NCBI RefSeq assembly: GCF_012911605.1 | Contig: NZ_JAAMPT010000203.1 | Span: forward strand, 84,074-148,073 | Origin: Flavobacterium solisilvae | GTDB lineage: Bacteria; Bacteroidota; Bacteroidia; Flavobacteriales; Flavobacteriaceae | Direction: 5' to 3' | Length of the DNA stretch: 64,000 bases | Shown: positions 36,087-44,098 of the stretch, piece after piece | Position numbering within the stretch: the stretch's first letter is position 1 | How the letters are laid out: each line of letters begins with the position of its first letter | The notes under the pieces: model-generated | Databases searched by the model: none | What the model was told of the DNA's origin: nothing | Seen by the model: the letters and a program-made list of their open reading frames with translations, nothing else | Position numbers and translations under genes: made by a program

Positions 36087-39000
36087 TTTCTAATGATTCA
36101 ATTTCGTCACTTTCATCCTCCTCTTCAAGACTATTATTTTCATTTTCTCTTATATGAACATTAATTAAATAATCTTCACCAAGACCAGCATCAATTGGAG
36201 GAATACCAATTGCATAACCAATTAGAGGTATAGTTAAATCTATATTTTCATTATTTGCTTTTTCAACGAGGGCATCATCTCTAAAAACTTCAGTCAAATC
36301 CATTAAGAAAACAACTAATAATCCATCTGTTGGTTTCATTTTTTCACGAAATGCTTTTTCAGGAGTATTTTTATTATATTTTTCTTTGAATTCTTGTTCA
36401 ATTAGTGCGATTTTTTCTACTTCCAAAGTCATACTCATATCACGACCACCAGATAAAATATTTGAAGATCCACCAGATACTTTAAATATATTCTTATCAA
36501 TAAGTTTAGTGTAATACTTTGTTCCTTCTTTTGAACTACTTCTCTTTATTAATTCAATATCATTTGCAAAATTTGTGTCATTTTTTTGCAAATACTTATC
36601 TGTAGATCCTGTTGTTTTTATTGCAATTGTCCAATTGGTTAATTTTTCAAACTCGTTACACTTTCTTACGAATCTTATAACTGCCTCGGTAGGGAAATCA
36701 ACAAAAGTTTTTTGTGAGATTAGAAAATCTTCTAATCCATTTACATCAGTTTTTAATATTATTGCCTTTCTAAAATCATCATAGAAGAAATTTTCTTTGT
36801 ATTTGTTATAAATAGATTTGAAATTTTTCCAAGAAGATTCTATTGTACTTTTATTTATTAATAAATCGGTTGTTTGCAAAAGTTTATCTTCAAAAGACCA
36901 TTTTTCAGTAATAGTATTTTTTAAAATTGCAGGTCTAGTAATTTGTAAAGCGCTTGGATGAGTTAGAATTTTAGTTGCATAATCTCTAGGTTTCTTTTTT
37001 GCTTTTGATAACATTCTAAACTCTTCCTCTAATTCTTCTATTGTCCATGTACATTGGTCAAATTTTTCAAATGAATCAGCAGTTGTAAATAATTTACAAC
37101 AGTCTAAATATCCTGGTCTGTAGCCAAACCATCTGCCCATTTGTAAAAGCGTATCTGCATAATTTGTGTTTCTAATGAAGTAATTAATTGTCAGTCCTTC
37201 AAGGGTAAAACCTCTAGAAAGTTTATTCCCTCCAATTACAATATATTTTTTTTCACCGCTTTCGTAATCAAGAATATCTTTTTCAACAGTATTTACTGCT
37301 TTTACTTCAATTCCATTAATTGCAGAAACCAATAAATCTCTAACTTCAAGGAATGTTTTCCTTGTCAAATATTCATCTTCATAGTTTTCAGGCAAATATT
37401 CTCTAATGTTATTTATTGCATCGGCATAATATTTAATCCAAATTCTTTCAAACTCTATAAAAATTGAGTCACTTGCAGATAAAGTGTCGTTATTTAATCG
37501 AGTTTTTATGTAATCTATTTTTTCTATTATAAGTTTTTTAGTTTTACATTGCCAATCTGAAAATCTCGAGATATGAATTAGCATTGTATTATGAGGATGA
37601 AATAACTTTGATTGTATTAATTCAGGTCTCCTTGATAATCTTATAGCAATTGAAACTATAAAACATTTTATCGCTTCATCTAAAGATTTTGGTAATTGAT
37701 GTGGAAATAATTCATCTATTTTTTCCTTACCGCCACCATTTTTACCATCATCTTTTTTTGTTGCTCTTGTACTTTCTTTATAGTTTTTAAAAGATATGTA
37801 TTCAGAAACAGCAATAGGATCATTATCGAATTCACTTTTATTATTATATTTTTTCACTCCTTTTAGACTTCCGTCAGATAAGACTTCAACTCTTTCAGGA
37901 AAACACTCAATATAGTCACTCAATGGCTCGGCTAATAAAGGCTCAATTTTTTTAATTTCTTCAATTCGTGTTTCAAAGAAATTTTTTGGTCCTATATAGT
38001 TTGAAGGCGGAATTAACAATTCAATAAAATCATCAGGGAATAAATTTCCTTCTAGGTCAAATTCTAATTCAGAATTATTTTTACTGTCTTTAACCTTCCA
38101 TTTTACTTCAGGTTTCTTATTCCAATCTTGAAGTATATTAGCAAAAGGGGTTGCTGTGTAACCAATATATGTCTTACGATTGAACAAGGCTAGCAAAGCT
38201 CTAATATGACCATTTATTTTGTTTGCATATTCACTTCCTTTGTGTCCAAGATTATTAATAGATGCATTATCCGCTTCATCATCAATAATAAGAAAAGGTA
38301 TATTATGTTTATCATTATTTTCTAATAAGTATTCGTTTAACCACAAAAGCAAATTTTGTAACACGCTTGTATTTTTTTTACAAATTAAAATATTTGTGTT
38401 ATTTAGGCTAAATTGAGCTTGTTGCATTGTTCTATTAAAATCATTTTGAGTTGAAGTTGGTAGGATTACTTGATTAACGTCAGTAAATCGTCCCAATTGA
38501 CCAAAAGATGATATTTCGCCAACACCTATAAATTTATCTTGGGCAATCATTTTGCCCTCTACTTCTTTTTCTGTTCTGATTTGAGTTTGTCTTCTCAAAT
38601 CTTCCATGATGCCAGATAATACTATTATAAGTTTATATCCAACATCAATAGAGCTATTTACAACAGCATTAAAATTTGAAGTTTTACCAGATTGTACACT
38701 ACCAACAACTAAACCTTTTACAAAGAAATTATTTGGATTTTTAGGATCTCCTATTTTTTTTATAATTTCTAGACTTGATCTTTCTGTTTCGTTAATCATT
38801 GATTTAGAACGCCCAAGTTTCTGTTCTAAATATAATAAATACCTTCCTCGATATGTTTTTGCTTTTGTTTCATCATTATCCCAACCAATTTCATCAATTC
38901 TATTTTCATTTAACCAAGTATCTTTATATTCATTTTGGATAGACATACTTGGGTTCATTATAGTTCTATAGTTGTATCTTACATCTCTTAGAGCAATCGT

Positions 39001-39186
39001 ATACTTCTCGTCAAAATCAAAATTACCCCCATTAATAATCATAGGAAAAGACATTTGAAAAGCGGATAGACATTTGTTTTTTAAATCTTCACCTTCAAAA
39101 AAATCTCTGTCTGCATATCCTCTTTCTTGAAGAAAAGCTTCATAATTATATATAATAAAGCTTTTTATAAGTTCAATTGGGTTCAT
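36079..39186 (-). CDS. Z1-domain superfamily II-like ATPase
   Basis: 1035 residues. Walker A GSVQSGKT at 162-169, Walker B IIDDEAD at about 300-306, motif III GYTATPFAN at 342-350, and the second-lobe signatures GGNKLSRGFTLEGL at 652-665 and QMGRWFGYR at 682-690 (the Z1 domain). The arrangement is that of a helicase-like DNA translocase. In MORC-linked restriction systems this component is thought to move along or remodel DNA. The protein ends in an acidic tail (EEEDESDEIESLENE). It lies 6 bases after the GHKL gene and overlaps the nuclease gene. Confidence 0.9.
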   Translation of the reverse strand: MNPIELIKSFIIYNYEAFLQERGYADRDFFEGEDLKNKCLSAFQMSFPMIINGGNFDFDEKYTIALRDVRYNYRTIMNPSMSIQNEYKDTWLNENRIDEIGWDNDETKAKTYRGRYLLYLEQKLGRSKSMINETERSSLEIIKKIGDPKNPNNFFVKGLVVGSVQSGKTSNFNAVVNSSIDVGYKLIIVLSGIMEDLRRQTQIRTEKEVEGKMIAQDKFIGVGEISSFGQLGRFTDVNQVILPTSTQNDFNRTMQQAQFSLNNTNILICKKNTSVLQNLLLWLNEYLLENNDKHNIPFLIIDDEADNASINNLGHKGSEYANKINGHIRALLALFNRKTYIGYTATPFANILQDWNKKPEVKWKVKDSKNNSELEFDLEGNLFPDDFIELLIPPSNYIGPKNFFETRIEEIKKIEPLLAEPLSDYIECFPERVEVLSDGSLKGVKKYNNKSEFDNDPIAVSEYISFKNYKESTRATKKDDGKNGGGKEKIDELFPHQLPKSLDEAIKCFIVSIAIRLSRRPELIQSKLFHPHNTMLIHISRFSDWQCKTKKLIIEKIDYIKTRLNNDTLSASDSIFIEFERIWIKYYADAINNIREYLPENYEDEYLTRKTFLEVRDLLVSAINGIEVKAVNTVEKDILDYESGEKKYIVIGGNKLSRGFTLEGLTINYFIRNTNYADTLLQMGRWFGYRPGYLDCCKLFTTADSFEKFDQCTWTIEELEEEFRMLSKAKKKPRDYATKILTHPSALQITRPAILKNTITEKWSFEDKLLQTTDLLINKSTIESSWKNFKSIYNKYKENFFYDDFRKAIILKTDVNGLEDFLISQKTFVDFPTEAVIRFVRKCNEFEKLTNWTIAIKTTGSTDKYLQKNDTNFANDIELIKRSSSKEGTKYYTKLIDKNIFKVSGGSSNILSGGRDMSMTLEVEKIALIEQEFKEKYNKNTPEKAFREKMKPTDGLLVVFLMDLTEVFRDDALVEKANNENIDLTIPLIGYAIGIPPIDAGLGEDYLINVHIRENENNSLEEEDESDEIESLENE

Positions 39187-39192
39187 ATATTC

Positions 39193-40695
39193 TTAATTTA
39201 AAAGTGAAGTAATTTCATCAGGGATATTGTTTTTTAAACCTAGATTTGGTAAAATGTCTTTCTTGATTTTTTCTTTGTGTATTCCAAGATTTAAGAGTTG
39301 ATTAATTGACTTAACAATATCATCAATAGATATTCCATCCTTTTCTACATTTCCAGTTATTTCAATATTCTCTACTTGACGTACTTTATTAATTAGGTTA
39401 GAACTCATTTTTAGAATAAAATTAAGTTCTGCTTTTTGTTTGTTATTAAGAGAACTCTTTAAAGATTTCAATAATGGAAAGTCTTCATTATAATTCATTA
39501 AAACCCCTTTACTGGTAGCTTCTTTATTAAAAAGTTGATTGTTGTCTTTTTTTTGTTTCTGAGAAACATTTACAAGAATATGATTGTAAAATTCTTTCTG
39601 CGATTCTTTAGTTAAGTAGCTAATTTCTCTTAAAAATGAAATCTTTAAATCATGAGGTATATTTATTTGAGATTTAGCTACATTAAGATGGAAAAGATGA
39701 TCAATTTTATTTCCAATTTCAACTCTTAATCTACCTAGTTGCATCCTAGATGACTTTTTTATTAAATTATTCCAACCACCAAAAAGTATTAATCGATTAG
39801 CCCTGTAAATATAAATTCCTTCCATATCAATTAGACTTTTATTGTTTGGAGTCCATATTGAATTATTGTTTTTTGAATCTTTTATACTTGAATTTGGCAA
39901 AATAAAACCTTGAATGTTAACTATATCTTTACCAAATTCTTTTTGTCTTGATTCAAGTATTCTAAGACCTGAATTATCTGTTCTAAACGGATTGAAAGGT
40001 TTAACAATACTGTTATTGATTCTAATTTTTAAAGGGTTTATATTTTTTTCCATAAACCTATGGAATACAATTGAAAGATATTCGCTTGTATTGTTGGTTA
40101 TTTCCTCTTTAAATGCGCTTTTTTTATTTTCTTCTTCAAGATAATTTTCGAACTTATATAAACCTTGCCACACAATAATTGTGTTTGGAATAAAGTCATT
40201 CGATTTTTCTAAATGTTTATCTGAATGAAATTGGTATTTTTCTATATATTTTGATATTTCTTCTTCACTATTAATTAATATTTCCCATCCTTGATTTTTT
40301 AAATGATCAACATCCCATGTTATTCCGCTAAACTTTTTATCCCCTTTTTTTCTAGATAAAACTGTAAATTTTCTTGTTTGGGAAAATGAGGCTGTTTTAA
40401 GGCCTAAACCAAATCTCCCTAAATCTTCAGACTCTCTATAATCTTCTGGAGATTGACTTGGGAATTGCATGTTTTTTTTTAATGAATCATAATCCATTCC
40501 ACTACCATTATCTGCTAAATAAAGTTCAAAAGGGGTAGTTTCAGTATCCGTTAAAATTTCAATTCTATCTGCATTAGCTGATATAGAGTTATCAATTAAA
40601 TCTGCTAAAGCTGTTTCTAAACTATATCCCTGCTCTGCAATAGATTTAATTAAAAATTCAGGATTAGGATTTGCTAATTCATAATTTTCATTCAT
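39193..40695 (-). CDS. MORC/MutL-like GHKL ATPase
   Basis: 500 residues. ATP-binding boxes are clear: N box ADLIDNSISANA (D32, D35, N36), G1 box DNGSGMD at 62-68, G2 box GRFGLGLKTAS at 93-103. The N box followed by DNS matches the MORC/MutL branch of the GHKL superfamily rather than histidine kinases. A transducer-like domain follows at about 190-370. ATP-driven dimer clamping around DNA is the expected behaviour from MutL and MORC relatives. It overlaps the methyltransferase gene by 4 bases (ATGA). Confidence 0.88.
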   Translation of the reverse strand: MNENYELANPNPEFLIKSIAEQGYSLETALADLIDNSISANADRIEILTDTETTPFELYLADNGSGMDYDSLKKNMQFPSQSPEDYRESEDLGRFGLGLKTASFSQTRKFTVLSRKKGDKKFSGITWDVDHLKNQGWEILINSEEEISKYIEKYQFHSDKHLEKSNDFIPNTIIVWQGLYKFENYLEEENKKSAFKEEITNNTSEYLSIVFHRFMEKNINPLKIRINNSIVKPFNPFRTDNSGLRILESRQKEFGKDIVNIQGFILPNSSIKDSKNNNSIWTPNNKSLIDMEGIYIYRANRLILFGGWNNLIKKSSRMQLGRLRVEIGNKIDHLFHLNVAKSQINIPHDLKISFLREISYLTKESQKEFYNHILVNVSQKQKKDNNQLFNKEATSKGVLMNYNEDFPLLKSLKSSLNNKQKAELNFILKMSSNLINKVRQVENIEITGNVEKDGISIDDIVKSINQLLNLGIHKEKIKKDILPNLGLKNNIPDEITSLLN

Positions 40696-41918
40696 ATCAT
40701 TTCCTTAATTTTTTTTGCAATTCCCTCTGCCATCAGTACCGGAACCGCATTACCAATTTGTTTAAATGCAGTTGTTCTGCTTGACTCAAAAAAATAGTCG
40801 TCAGGAAATGATTGTATTCTTGCAGCTTCTCTTACTGTAATCGATCGGTTTTGTTCTATATCTGGATGAATATAGTAATGTCCATCAGCACAAATGTGAG
40901 CAACAACGGTATGTGAAACACCTTTGTGGTTTACAACTTGAAATCTATTTGTGAATGATTTTGTATTGCTATGTTTTATGAGACGCTTAGGTAGTTCTGC
41001 ATAATTTAATCTTTTACCATCATTAACCCATTTATCAACCGCTATTTTATAGATTTCTAGGTCATTTTCATTATTAAATCTTGAAACGTGTTGCGTTGTA
41101 AAATCTATCCCATTCCTAATGCCAGTAGATTCTAAATAATGATTTGTTTTTTTTGAATATTTAGTTTCTTTCCATTCACCTTGTCCGCTTTTTATTTTTG
41201 GTAAATCAGAAAACAAATCCTTTGAAATTTCAAATTGATTAATTACTTCTTCAAAATCAGGATACTTTAAATTCAAATTCTTTTTCCATCCAATTATAAT
41301 AACTCGTTTCCTATCCTGTAAAACATTAAAATTCTTTGCATTTAATACTTTTTTATCTAATTCATATCCTGCTTCTTTTACAGCATTAAAAATAAGATCT
41401 AAATATTGTCCGTTATTAGCTGATAAAATACCAGGAACATTTTCAAATACAAACATTTTAGGGTTATACCTTTCTAAAAACTTTACATAATATTTATATA
41501 AATGATTTCTTGGATCATCATCCATGTTTTTTCTAGCTCTTCCCGCAACAGAGTATGCTTGACATGGTGGACCGCCAATAATTAAATCGACCTCTTTTCC
41601 ATTTAATTCACTATCAATTATGTCAAAAATAAACGGAAGAGTTTCGGCTGAAATTTCTTTGTTGATTACCGATTTTATTAGATGTTTTGGTATTTTATTC
41701 CACAAATCATCTCTTGTTATTTTACCTTTTAAATAATCGTGGTATTCATTAATTCTATTACTATTTTTCAAATAATGAAATGAAGTTCTTGTTTTTAATG
41801 TGTCACAAGCATCTTTATTCATTTCAACGTGAGCAATCGGTTCAAATCCAGCTCTAATAAATCCTTCTGATAAACCACCAGCACCAGCAAATAAATCAAT
41901 GAAATTTAAATTATTCAT
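40692..41918 (-). CDS. DNA cytosine-5 methyltransferase
   Basis: 408 residues from the ATG at 41918; a TTG two codons upstream is possible. C5-MTase motifs are in order: I DLFAGAGGLS, IV GGPPCQAYS with the catalytic Cys, VI FENVPG, VIII QDRKRV, IX near VREAARIQSFPD and X GNAVPV. The segment between motifs I and IV is longer than in small enzymes such as HhaI. The target-recognition domain is about 230-330; the methylated sequence cannot be predicted. It overlaps the controller gene upstream and the GHKL gene downstream, so it belongs to the defence operon. Confidence 0.93.
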   Translation of the reverse strand: MNNLNFIDLFAGAGGLSEGFIRAGFEPIAHVEMNKDACDTLKTRTSFHYLKNSNRINEYHDYLKGKITRDDLWNKIPKHLIKSVINKEISAETLPFIFDIIDSELNGKEVDLIIGGPPCQAYSVAGRARKNMDDDPRNHLYKYYVKFLERYNPKMFVFENVPGILSANNGQYLDLIFNAVKEAGYELDKKVLNAKNFNVLQDRKRVIIIGWKKNLNLKYPDFEEVINQFEISKDLFSDLPKIKSGQGEWKETKYSKKTNHYLESTGIRNGIDFTTQHVSRFNNENDLEIYKIAVDKWVNDGKRLNYAELPKRLIKHSNTKSFTNRFQVVNHKGVSHTVVAHICADGHYYIHPDIEQNRSITVREAARIQSFPDDYFFESSRTTAFKQIGNAVPVLMAEGIAKKIKEMI

Positions 41919-42120
41919 AATCAAATAAAATTTTAATGTCTACCTCTAAAGATTTTGCTAGCTTTTCTATGATTAAAAGCGAAACATTTCTGTTTCCTTT
42001 CTCAATATCAGAAATATAAGTTCTATCGATATCAGCAATATTGGCTAAATATTCTATTGAATATCCTTTTTGCTCCCTTAGTTGTTTGACTTTAGAGCCA
42101 AATTTTTTTCTTAAATCCAT
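41911..42120 (-). CDS. XRE-family controller (C-protein-like) regulator
   Basis: 69 residues, nearly all one helix-turn-helix domain: LREQKGYSIEYLANIADIDRTYISDIEKGNR, with the recognition helix at DRTYISDIEKG. The size and position, directly upstream of and overlapping a restriction-modification operon, are those of restriction-system controller proteins. It has the palindromic operator pair at 42142-42172 in front of it and is likely autoregulated, timing methylase before nuclease expression. Confidence 0.85.
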   Translation of the reverse strand: MDLRKKFGSKVKQLREQKGYSIEYLANIADIDRTYISDIEKGNRNVSLLIIEKLAKSLEVDIKILFDYE

Positions 42121-42141
42121 ATGTTATAAAAATAGTTTTGT

Positions 42142-42172
42142 GTTGACAATTGACTGGTTGACAATTGTCAAC
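42142..42172. promoter_or_regulatory. Tandem palindromic operator of the controller protein
   Basis: GTTGACAATTGTCAAC at 42157-42172 is a perfect 16-base palindrome. A second copy of its left half, GTTGACAATTG, starts at 42142, 15 bases away, with a degenerate right half. The pair lies 22-52 bases upstream of the controller ATG, next to a TATTTTTA -7-like sequence on the minus strand (42127-42134). Paired operators of this kind are the norm for C-protein autoregulation. Confidence 0.7.
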
Positions 42173-42385
42173 ATTTAGTGGTTACTTATTAAAATAGATA
42201 CTAACAATTTTTCAGATTTTTTTTTAAGTGCTTTTGGAAAATTTAGATTATCCAAAATTATATCTAAGTAATATATCCAAATCTATCACCACAACCACAC
42301 TCATTGTGTGTAACCTTTTGATTTAGATCAAATTACACTTGCATAATCAAAATAATGATCTAATCTTTGCAACAAATCCAAGTAC

Positions 42386-42865
42386 ATGAATACCTCATTT
42401 GAACGTTGCGAGAACACTAAAGTAGAATGGCTAACACCGCCAGAATTGGTTAAACAATTGGGCGAGTTCGATTTAGATCCTTGTTGCCCTATTGATGCAC
42501 CGTTTTATCATGCTACAAATCATTATACTATTATTGACGATGGTTTGAGTAAGGAATGGAAAGGAAGAGTGTATCTCAATCCGCCTTATGGCAGAGGAAT
42601 GGAATTGTGGTTAGAAAAACTAAAATATCACGGCAATGGAATAGCCTTAATTTTTGCGAGAACAGAAACTAAATGTTTCTTTGAACACATTTGGCATGAT
42701 GCCGATGCTATACTTTTTGTAAAAGGAAGAATTAAATTCTATCACGTTTCTGGTGTGCAAGGCGGAACTCCTGGAGCACCGAGTGTATTTATTGCTTATG
42801 GGAAAGAAAATGCCATCGCGTTACAAAATAGCGGCATTGAAGGACGGTTTTTATCTTTGAAGTAA
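42386..42865 (+). CDS. Phage-type DNA N6-adenine methyltransferase (Dam-like, PF05869 type)
   Basis: 159 residues. The opening VEWLTPPELVKQLGEFDLDPC, the catalytic motif IV YLNPPYGRGMELWLEKL, the GIALIFARTETK stretch and the closing GTPGAPSVFIAYG are those of the phage/prophage 'DNA N-6-adenine-methyltransferase' family, members of which often methylate GATC. The motif here is unproven. It stands alone on the plus strand, in a 265-base intergenic region with a near-consensus -7 (AATCTTTG at 42362-42369) and two GATC sites. It converges with the dpnI-linked ORF with only 10 bases between stops. No other phage genes are present. Confidence 0.85.
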   Translation: MNTSFERCENTKVEWLTPPELVKQLGEFDLDPCCPIDAPFYHATNHYTIIDDGLSKEWKGRVYLNPPYGRGMELWLEKLKYHGNGIALIFARTETKCFFEHIWHDADAILFVKGRIKFYHVSGVQGGTPGAPSVFIAYGKENAIALQNSGIEGRFLSLK

Positions 42866-42875
42866 TAAACTAGGA

Positions 42876-43076
42876 TTACCTGATTTCATAACAAATGAAT
42901 TCGGCAATATTGAATTGGGTATCAAAAATCCATTCGTTTTCTAGTAACAATTTTTTCAAGGCTTCGTTATCATTGGTTACTTCTTCAACAATACCGATTA
43001 CCTGCATGTTTTCTACTTCGTCACCGTTTGGTGCTGTGGTGTTGCCTTCTGGCGTTATGAATATAAACTTTTTCAT
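42876..43076 (-). CDS. Small ORF translationally coupled to dpnI
   Basis: 66 residues, MKKFIFITPEGNTTAPNGDE and a following acidic, helical part (NDNEALKKLLLENEWIF), ending ICYEIR. Its ATG overlaps the dpnI stop (ATGA, 43073-43076), so it is expressed with dpnI. No known function recognised. It is too short to be the 155-residue DpnD of the pneumococcal locus. An inhibitor, chaperone or accessory role is possible but not shown. Confidence 0.6.
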   Translation of the reverse strand: MKKFIFITPEGNTTAPNGDEVENMQVIGIVEEVTNDNEALKKLLLENEWIFDTQFNIAEFICYEIR

Positions 43077-43843
43077 GATTCCATTTTCTTATATGTTCCT
43101 CTGCCATTAAACTCGATAATTCCTCTATCTCTTAAAAATTGAAGTTGCTGTCTGATTTTGTCTTTAATAAAATTATTATTGGGATATTTTACTTTCAACT
43201 CACTTTCAAATTTATAAATATCATTCAATGTAAAATCTTTGTTGGGTATTTTTTCAATACAGTTTAGTATATCTAAAATCCATCCTTTAGCCTCAACACT
43301 TTTGTTTCGTAGAAAGGTAGTTTTGGAAAAAGCTGTTTGAACGACATCGGGCTGAATAATTTTTGACTTTTCAATCAAGAAAATTTTCCCTAATTCGGAA
43401 ACTTTAGAAATATCAATATTGCAACCCGTCCATCCAGCTCTTCTTGCTGTTTCAGACAAAGGTTTTCTTTTAATAATTATCTCTGGAGTGAAAAACTGTT
43501 TTGGAATAATTAGAAAATTATCAACTTTTAACTCTTTACTATACGTTAAAAAGAAAAAATTTGGATTGGTATCTGATGTAATTCGCTGTATCATGGTATC
43601 ATAAGCACCATCTGTTATGGAAGTTCCTAATTTCCCACTTTTGCTTTTTAGTTCAAATTCTTCTAAACATTTTGTACAATAGAAGTCAGCAACTGGTCTG
43701 TTGTTTTCGTAGTCATTCAATGGCTTTTCGCCACAACTTGGACAGTAGGAGTTTTGCTTCACCCAACTTTCGGTTAAAACTCTAGCTATTTGAGAATTGC
43801 TTGTGTAACCTTTTATCAATTCTTTGTTAAAATGTAAATCCAC
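43073..43843 (-). CDS. dpnI: DpnI-type restriction endonuclease, methyl-directed
   Basis: 256 residues, close in length and sequence throughout to pneumococcal DpnI. N-terminal nuclease domain: zinc cysteines C34, C37 and C56, C59; catalytic D53 (VADFYC), E64 and K66 (EFELKSK). The GWTGCN stretch has W138, which in DpnI helps read the methylated base. C-terminal winged helix about 183-254 (LRDRGIIEFNGRG). DpnI cleaves GATC only when the adenine is N6-methylated, a defence against Dam-methylated phage DNA. It is coupled to the 66-residue ORF and converges with an adenine methylase gene, which is unexpected. Confidence 0.95.
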   Translation of the reverse strand: MDLHFNKELIKGYTSNSQIARVLTESWVKQNSYCPSCGEKPLNDYENNRPVADFYCTKCLEEFELKSKSGKLGTSITDGAYDTMIQRITSDTNPNFFFLTYSKELKVDNFLIIPKQFFTPEIIIKRKPLSETARRAGWTGCNIDISKVSELGKIFLIEKSKIIQPDVVQTAFSKTTFLRNKSVEAKGWILDILNCIEKIPNKDFTLNDIYKFESELKVKYPNNNFIKDKIRQQLQFLRDRGIIEFNGRGTYKKMES

Positions 43844-43856
43844 GAAACTGTATTAA

Positions 43857-43979
43857 ATAAGTATTGGTAAATATAATAACTATTTACAATTGTCAGCTCT
43901 AGCTTATTTGATAAATGGTTTAGAATTGGATAAAATTCCTTTCTCAGGAAGTTTTGAGAAATTCTTAGAAGATAAATAG
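43857..43979 (+). pseudogene. Possible orphan C-terminal coding fragment
   Basis: An open frame of 40 codons, ending in TAG at 43977-43979, reads like the tail of a real protein (YLQLSALAYLINGLELDKIP, then FSGSFEKFLEDK). There is no start and the frame closes upstream at a TAA (43854-43856). It may be the remnant of a gene displaced when the dpnI module arrived. No parent family recognised; a chance open frame is possible. Confidence 0.35.
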
Positions 43980-43980
43980 A

Positions 43981-44030
43981 TGCCCTTCGACTGTACTTCG
44001 ACTTCGCTCAGTATAAACTGGGTATCAAAA
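43981..44030. repeat. REP-like intergenic repeat fragment
   Basis: The words CCTTCGACTGTACTTCG and ACTTCGCTCAGTATAAACTG match, by memory, a short sequence scattered between genes in many Flavobacteriia. Only this copy is in the window, so dispersal is not shown here. Confidence 0.4.
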
Positions 44031-44049
44031 TATGGTGTAATTAGAATCA

Positions 44050-44079
44050 AAAAAACCCAACATCACTGCTGGGTTTTTA
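44050..44079 (-). terminator. Terminator of the galactan operon
   Basis: AAAAACCCA and TGGGTTTTT arms with a loop of about 10 bases; on the minus strand it is followed by T-residues and lies about 20 bases past the stop of the symporter gene. Confidence 0.75.
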
Positions 44080-44098
44080 GGTCATAATTAGTGGTAAT

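Noticed and set aside
42318..42331. Functional FNR site
   Set aside because: The match to TTGAT-N4-ATCAA is exact, but ten fixed bases, eight of them A or T, can arise by chance in AT-rich DNA; kept only as a low-interest observation.
42876..43076. DpnD homologue
   Set aside because: Position beside dpnI invites the call, but 66 residues is far shorter than pneumococcal DpnD and I cannot match the sequence.
42386..43843. Prophage remnant around the Dam-like gene
   Set aside because: No integrase, capsid, terminase, portal or tail gene is present on either side; one phage-type methylase is not enough.
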